This document shows, piece by piece, positions 50,177-64,000 of a stretch of DNA of 64,000 nucleotides. Numbering within the stretch: the first letter of the stretch is position 1; each line of letters opens with the position of its first letter. Position numbers and translations under genes: made by a program. Origin of the DNA: Erpobdella octoculata (Eukaryota; Annelida; Clitellata; Hirudinida; Erpobdellidae); assembly GCA_963978895.1 (NCBI GenBank), contig OZ022240.1, positions 1,907,341-1,971,340 of the forward strand, given 5' to 3'. Under the pieces are notes generated by a model. The model did no database searches, had not been told where the DNA came from, and was given only the letters and a program-made list of their open reading frames with translations.

Positions 50177-50731
50177 TAATTAAACAAATCAGAAATAATT
50201 TTGAAAAAAAAATTTTAAATCGAAAAATGAAAAACTCAAAAAAAAAACAGTTAGTAGAAACAAAATTGCAAAACGCCTGTCGAATAAAACAATTAAAAAA
50301 AAACTAAAAAAAATATATATATCTTTGTAAATGAAAATATTACATATAAAACCACCGTTAGAGCAGACTTTGGTCATTGTATATTCGAGAGAGTAGAAGA
50401 AAACACTAAGAAATAATTTCAAAATACAAAAAAAAACAAAAGAAACAAATCAAAATATTGCTGCAAGAACGAGAAAAACAGCAGCAAAACGTCCGCTGGA
50501 GAATGGAAAAAAAACTGCCGCGCAAAAAGAGTTTTTCGCTTTTCCACCAGTCCAGCTGGTTGGTTTTTGCATAAAAACGTGTAAAAATGTAGAAAAATAT
50601 ATCCTGCCGTCATCATCATCATCATCATGCTCTTTTTTAATTAATTAAAATATAATTTATGTTAATTATAAATTTTTGACTAGCTCGCTAATTGCGTTGA
50701 AAATGCTTTAAAAATTATATTATATTTGCTA

Positions 50732-50737
50732 TTTATT
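50732..50737 (-). terminator. Candidate poly(A) signal of the ETS gene
   Basis: AATAAA on the minus strand, about 80 bp after the ETS stop codon. The surroundings are AT-rich, but position and orientation fit. Confidence 0.45.
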
Positions 50738-50817
50738 GCACTGTTGTTGATAACTTTTCGCGCCTTCGTGCAGCAGCGCACCCTGGAAAACTTTCGACCA
50801 ATCAGAGACTCGTTTCG

Positions 50818-58843
<8,026 letters not shown>

Positions 58844-59199
58844 CTGAAATTTTAATAAAAAAAATAAGATTCGTTAAATGAGCTCAAATAAAGAGCATAT
58901 TATATAATGTTATAAATCTATTTTTATGTTCTGTTATTTTACAGTTTACGATACATCTTTGTTATAATATTATATTATAATGTATTTATGTTATTTATTA
59001 CATTAAATAATTTTTTTAAAATTTAATTTCACTCTAGCCGAGCGAAATATTAAGATTTTTTCCAGTTAAGCGTCCCAGCGCAGTAAAGGCCACTTTAACT
59101 TTAACTAACCCGTAATGAGATGCAGATCGCTTTTCAGTGCACAATGATAAGTCGAATAAAAATGAAGATAATAATAGAAATAAAAAAAAATTAAAAAAA

Positions 59200-59243
59200 A
59201 TTATAATAATAATAATAATAATAACAATAACAATAACAATAAC

Positions 59244-59274
<31 letters not shown>

Positions 59275-59275
59275 T
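59200..59275. repeat. (AAT)n / (AACAAT)n array
   Basis: AAT triplets interrupted by four AACAAT units. Confidence 0.9.
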
Positions 59276-59454
59276 TAGATTTTAATATAACTAACTTATT
59301 ATTTTAATCAAAATTTGAATTAAATTCAAGTGAGTATATTCAAATTAGGACCTCATCATGGTGCAAGTTCTTCTCATCCTATATTATTATATTGGCTGTT
59401 ATTAAATATGAATTTATAACAAATGTTATCTAATATAATAACCATCTGATCGTG

Positions 59455-59455
<1 letters not shown>

Positions 59456-59520
<65 letters not shown>

Positions 59521-59529
59521 TTATTATTA

Positions 59530-59611
<82 letters not shown>

Positions 59612-59620
59612 CATTATTAA
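59456..59620. repeat. (ATT)n microsatellite, ~53 units
   Basis: ATT triplets with two single-base T interruptions near 59511 and 59531. Confidence 0.96.
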
Positions 59621-60317
59621 TATAATTAGTATCATAGCTATTATTTATAGTAATTTAATCATTAATCGCACGTAATTTCTGGCCAGGGAGATAGAAGTAG
59701 AAATTTTCAAATGAAATCCTCCCATGCCATTCAAGATGGAGAGGACAAATTATCTGCTTCAGCTGAATTTTATAGCGTTCAATAATTGTGTTTTAATTAG
59801 AATTACAGCATGTAATGTTTTTAATTTATTTAAAAAAAAAACATTTAAGATGTCATTTAGTGATGATGCTCTCAGACATCGGGTCTTGCTGACATAGTTT
59901 TGATGCTGACAGTGTCAAATTTGTTGTAAATAAACGTTGCGCCACACTTTTGTAGCATTTTAAAGCTGCATTTCTTTCGGGGTTCTTTTCCCCGGGCCCT
60001 CTTGTAATGTCAGTCCCCCGGGCCCTCTTGTAATGTCAGTTTCCCGTCCCCTGTCCTGTCAGCCTCCTCCCACCCGTACTGTGTGTTTTCTAGATGCGTC
60101 GCAGATGCTGGTTATGTGTAATTTTCCTGATGACGATACACCTGTCGGCGACGTAAAGCAGCTGATAATGATAAAGATTTGAAGGTCAGAGGTTGTCGTA
60201 CTTTTACTCAGAAGTTTGTCGTAACTGAAGTGACCATTACTACCGCCGCCACACAATACTGATTGATTGATAGTGAACTAGGTTAGCGGTTATTAGCAAG
60301 TTGATTGAATCACTGAA

Positions 60318-60582
<265 letters not shown>

Positions 60583-62559
60583 AAGTCGAGCAAACGTAAA
60601 CTACAATTAGAGACTACAACGTCATTGTCAAAGAGCTCAAGTTTAATATAACCACATATTGACATTTTCGGCTATAAATAGCCGCGTGCTCAAGTCATCT
60701 AATTGGCAGGAATCGCGGAAATAGCTGAAACCAGCAACTACGCACCATCAGAAGTTTTGTAACCACGTAATAATAAAATCTAGGTTTGTTTGTCTCACGT
60801 AAGATTTGAGACTTTTTAGTAGCATCTTTGATGACCATGTGCAGATGAGGAAAAAATGAAAAGAATGAAAAGAAGAGAAATAAAGAGAAAAAGAGTGAGA
60901 GAAAAACTTAAATAAAAGTATACTGTTATTAAATAAATAAATTATTAAATAAATATAATTTGAAAAAAGGGTCGCAGTTGATTTCTGGCAATTTTCCAAG
61001 TTTCGAATAACTTCACGGCTGTTTTTTAGACTTTCAAATGACGAATCCGTTCTTTTTCGAATCTCTAAATTATTAATCTTTTTATCGACATCTCTTCCTT
61101 CGAGTTTTTCATTATCGCTAATTAATTATTTTTTTTCTGGAAATTTATTTCTAATTTATTATCTCGCCTTTGACTTTTGGCCTCGAGAGTGGAGAGAGTC
61201 CATCTTGGCAGTCATCCCGAGTTGCCGAATACCTGGGCGCACAGCTACTCAGAATTGACTACCTAGACGGATAGACCCCATGCCAGCTACGGTCACGATA
61301 ATGGGCATAATACTGATAATACATCGGTATAACCATGGTAGGTGATAATGACGACGATAACAATTATGGCAGCGATGTTGTGCTGACGGCGAATGAAACG
61401 ATGGTGGAAATAATGGTGGCCGTATTGCTAGACGGAGACATGCCAAATTCCAGAATGTAGTGGCAATGTGACTTTAGACAAAAAAAAATCTATAACACAG
61501 TTTGCACCCACTAAAGAATCAGGTTTAATAATTATAGACAGAATCTCCACACACTACTGACCACTATCTACTCCTATCAGCCGTCATTTTACACTTTCCT
61601 GCGACGTCGCAACAAGTGTTTGTCAAGTTATAGCAAGGTCTGGCGACGTCATCATGCTAACATAATAACTAAATAAATGAATAAATAAATAAATAAATAA
61701 ATAAAATAAATCGATATTCTGATTTTCCTACACGCAATTCATCTCTTATGTAATAAAAATACAGTTGTGTACATCCGAGATTCTCGAACTTGATTAAACT
61801 TACTTCCTTCCTCAATTTCATTATTACCTCTTTCTCTCTCTCTCTCTCTATTTTTCTATCTATCAATTGATTTGTTAGTCGATCGAGCCAAACGCTTCGC
61901 CATAAGTTCAAAGTTCAGCCAGTGGAATCATTGAGAAAAAAAAAATACTAATATAAATTTATTGTAAGAGAAAACAATCAACGAAATTGTTTTCACATTT
62001 TTAACTTAAAATATTTTAAAGGTTATTAATGAAATTTTTTTGATTGAGTCAGTGCCAAACCTTTTAAAAGTCAGTCCGTTCACAGTTTTCGATGATGGCT
62101 GACAGCAGCAAAACATATTCATTATTCAGTATTCAGAGAGTCTAGAAAGTTTTTGTGGTGCCGTTCAGAGAGAGAAAGAAAGAGAAAGAGAGATCACAAA
62201 TGACAAAGAGAACAAGTGAATCAAAAAACAAAGTTTTTTAAAAACACACTTTTATATAATCGATTGTGTAGGCCACATTCTGTTACATAAACAACAAGCA
62301 TATTAGCATAGACAATAAATAGTTCGACGAAAATATCACAAATAATTATTTAATTAAAATTTGTCCAATCGATCCGAAAATTTGATAAAATTCATTGTTA
62401 ATCAGTTCGAAGGTATGTTTAAATTTTTAAGTCTCTAGCTCATCGGGTAGTTAGTTTAAAATCGATTGCAAAATTTGATCCTCCCCATTCATCCCTAACT
62501 TGCTACTTGAGTTTATACCCTTCAAATTAAAACTGTTTTCCAGTTGAACTTCTAAGTTA

Positions 62560-63540
62560 AATATATTACTTTGCACCACTGCTAACTTACTGCTGAAACT
62601 TGCGGCAGTAGAGTTGACTCCTTGGACTAGTGTGAAGAGGCTGGCACCATAAACTACGACCTCTACTCTAGGTAGTCGAAGCGGCTGTGCACAGACATAA
62701 AACCACTCCTAAACCGATATATTACATGTTAATTTATGTTAATTTAATGCCATCTGCCTGTTCCTGGTAATCGGGTCTGACCTACCGTAGAATTCAGTTT
62801 TTGTTTGTCACAACTCCGTCATAAAAGTTTTTGGAACAGCCAGCAGTAAGTAGGTTTTAGAGAACGAGACATGCGAATAAGAAAGGGGAAAATTACTGGA
62901 CAAGGTCCGATGCCGCTGTAAATAATTATTGTGAAAAAATCTCTTAGTCCGGGAACGGCTTAGATGTCAAATTGCCATAGCGTAGCAGCGGCAGCGTCCT
63001 CTGACTCTAAGCCGCGGAAATATGTGCACGTTAATGACTAGAGCTCCACCGCCTTATGCTATTATTATATAAAAGGGTCTTCTGGTTGTGTAAACCTCAA
63101 CTCCGCCTCACTAATTGCGAGCCAGTCCCAAGCCTGGATGAAGGAGGAGGGACAGTTAAAAGGATCAAACTTTGATCCACGACAGGAAGTATTTGAGTGC
63201 TTCCTACACACAGCCAATTCAGTTTTAAGACACTTGGTGTAAAGGACTATAAACTATCATGAAAAAAAAATTGTGTAAACCTCACCCATCCCCCCTGAAA
63301 CTACATCAGATGTCCGAAGGCTTGTGGGTTAGGTAGACTTAAAACCAAAGTAAAAACAATTCCTTATCTAATTCAGGCTGTTGAGAAGTGAACAAAAATG
63401 CAGAAATAATTAAACTTGATTACGATGAGCTCTGACAAATGACAAGCCACGATAGCAGAGGGAGGTAAATGGTTTTAATATGCTCATTTAAACCGTTTCT
63501 TGTACAGCAGCTTGTCCAGAGTACAAAGTAATTTGTAACG
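62560..63540. mobile_element. Possible degraded non-LTR retroelement fragment
   Basis: The segment is GC-richer than its flanks. It includes GGTAGTCGAAGCGGCTGTGC, GCCAGTCCCAAGCCTGG followed by ATGAAGGAGGAGGGAC, and a GTGTAAACCTCA phrase present twice (~63090 and ~63272). The order resembles the 5' non-coding part of RTE-like elements as I remember them. No reverse transcriptase frame is present, so this is a weak call. Confidence 0.3.
63064..63075 (+). promoter_or_regulatory. Strong TATA-box match on the plus strand
   Basis: TTATATAAAAGGG is close to the optimal metazoan TATA consensus with a G-rich 3' side, and lies within the repeat-like segment. No plus-strand CDS follows before the window ends. 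Confidence 0.3.
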
Positions 63541-63900
63541 AATTTTTACGCTCTTACGCTAATTTGCGCCTAATAAAACTTTTTTTTTACAATTAAAGCG
63601 CATTTTTTACTCATACAAGATGCATATTTACACGTTTACTAGATTTCTTTACATCTATATTGCATTCATTACACTCTTACTACAATTAAATTGTATTTTC
63701 TTTACATCTGTAATATACTTTTTCAATTTTCTTTTACACATCGCTTTTTCACGATTCTGCCTCGGTTGGTAGTGTAATATTTAAATGTAATGCAATGTAA
63801 TGTAAAGAACATTTGTAAACTTCCTTTTCCATTTATTTTACACAAACAAAAATATTAAGAAAAAAACAACCGGAATTACAATCCGCACACGACAGCTCAC

Positions 63901-63972
63901 CTTGATTACCAATCTCTCTTTTTTTCCTCCGTGTTCTCCGTCTTCAGTGTCAGCTGAGATCCGAACGCTTCT
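63901..63972 (-). CDS. Candidate upstream coding exon of the ETS gene (partial)
   Basis: On the minus strand the frame ISADTEDGEHGGKKERLVIK ends at a good donor (AAG|GTGAGC) in phase 0. That is exactly what the exon starting at 58843 needs. It is open for only 24 codons before a TAA at 63975-63973 and has no ATG, so it would need an acceptor such as CTCAG ending at 63954. The acceptor lacks a good pyrimidine tract. Treat as tentative. Confidence 0.3.
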
Positions 63973-64000
63973 TTAGGGTCATTTCATCAAACTCTTCTTA

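Overview
This is a eukaryotic (metazoan) genomic window: genes are split by GT-AG introns, spacer DNA is AT-rich and crowded with micro- and minisatellites, and one 200-base run of N marks an assembly gap. The muscarinic receptor is of the invertebrate B type, and there is a probable neuropeptide precursor. Together these suggest a protostome, most likely a lophotrochozoan. An annelid or leech such as Helobdella would fit, but no species marker is visible and this is inference.

Left end (1-6120): a head-to-head pair. On the minus strand lies the 5' part of an SLC33A1-type acetyl-CoA transporter, with eight coding exons in the window and the C-terminus beyond base 1. On the plus strand lies a complete four-exon MEPCE/BIN3 7SK-snRNA capping methyltransferase. 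About 850 bp of AT-rich sequence between them probably holds both promoters.

Bases 6120-16290 are gene-poor and contain several minisatellites. The most striking is an 18-bp array (10862-11591) with a 180-bp higher-order period. At 16293-19316 (minus) an uninterrupted CDS encodes a 1007-residue muscarinic-type acetylcholine receptor with a very long third intracellular loop and a changed CWxP motif.

Bases 19317-49060 hold almost only repeats: GAT, ATT, GA, CTTTCT and TTCG arrays, a 16-bp satellite, a large duplicated block on either side of the gap, a tRNA-like SINE head, and an inverted pair of a non-autonomous repeat. I could not support any protein gene here.

Right end: a small probable neuropeptide precursor (49065-49499, minus) has a signal peptide and one clear amidation cassette, KR-SLHPNVNHMLF-G-RKR. 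Upstream of it in the same direction is an ETS-domain transcription factor (50818-58843, minus, four exons recovered) that looks ERG/FLI1/FEV-like, lacks a visible PNT domain, and may have a further 5' exon at the right edge. The last 1.5 kb contains what may be a degraded retroelement.

The genes do not form a pathway. Two are housekeeping (transporter, snRNA capping), two are neural (receptor, neuropeptide) and one is a regulator. Most of the long open frames in the window are triplet-repeat artefacts and are not annotated as genes.
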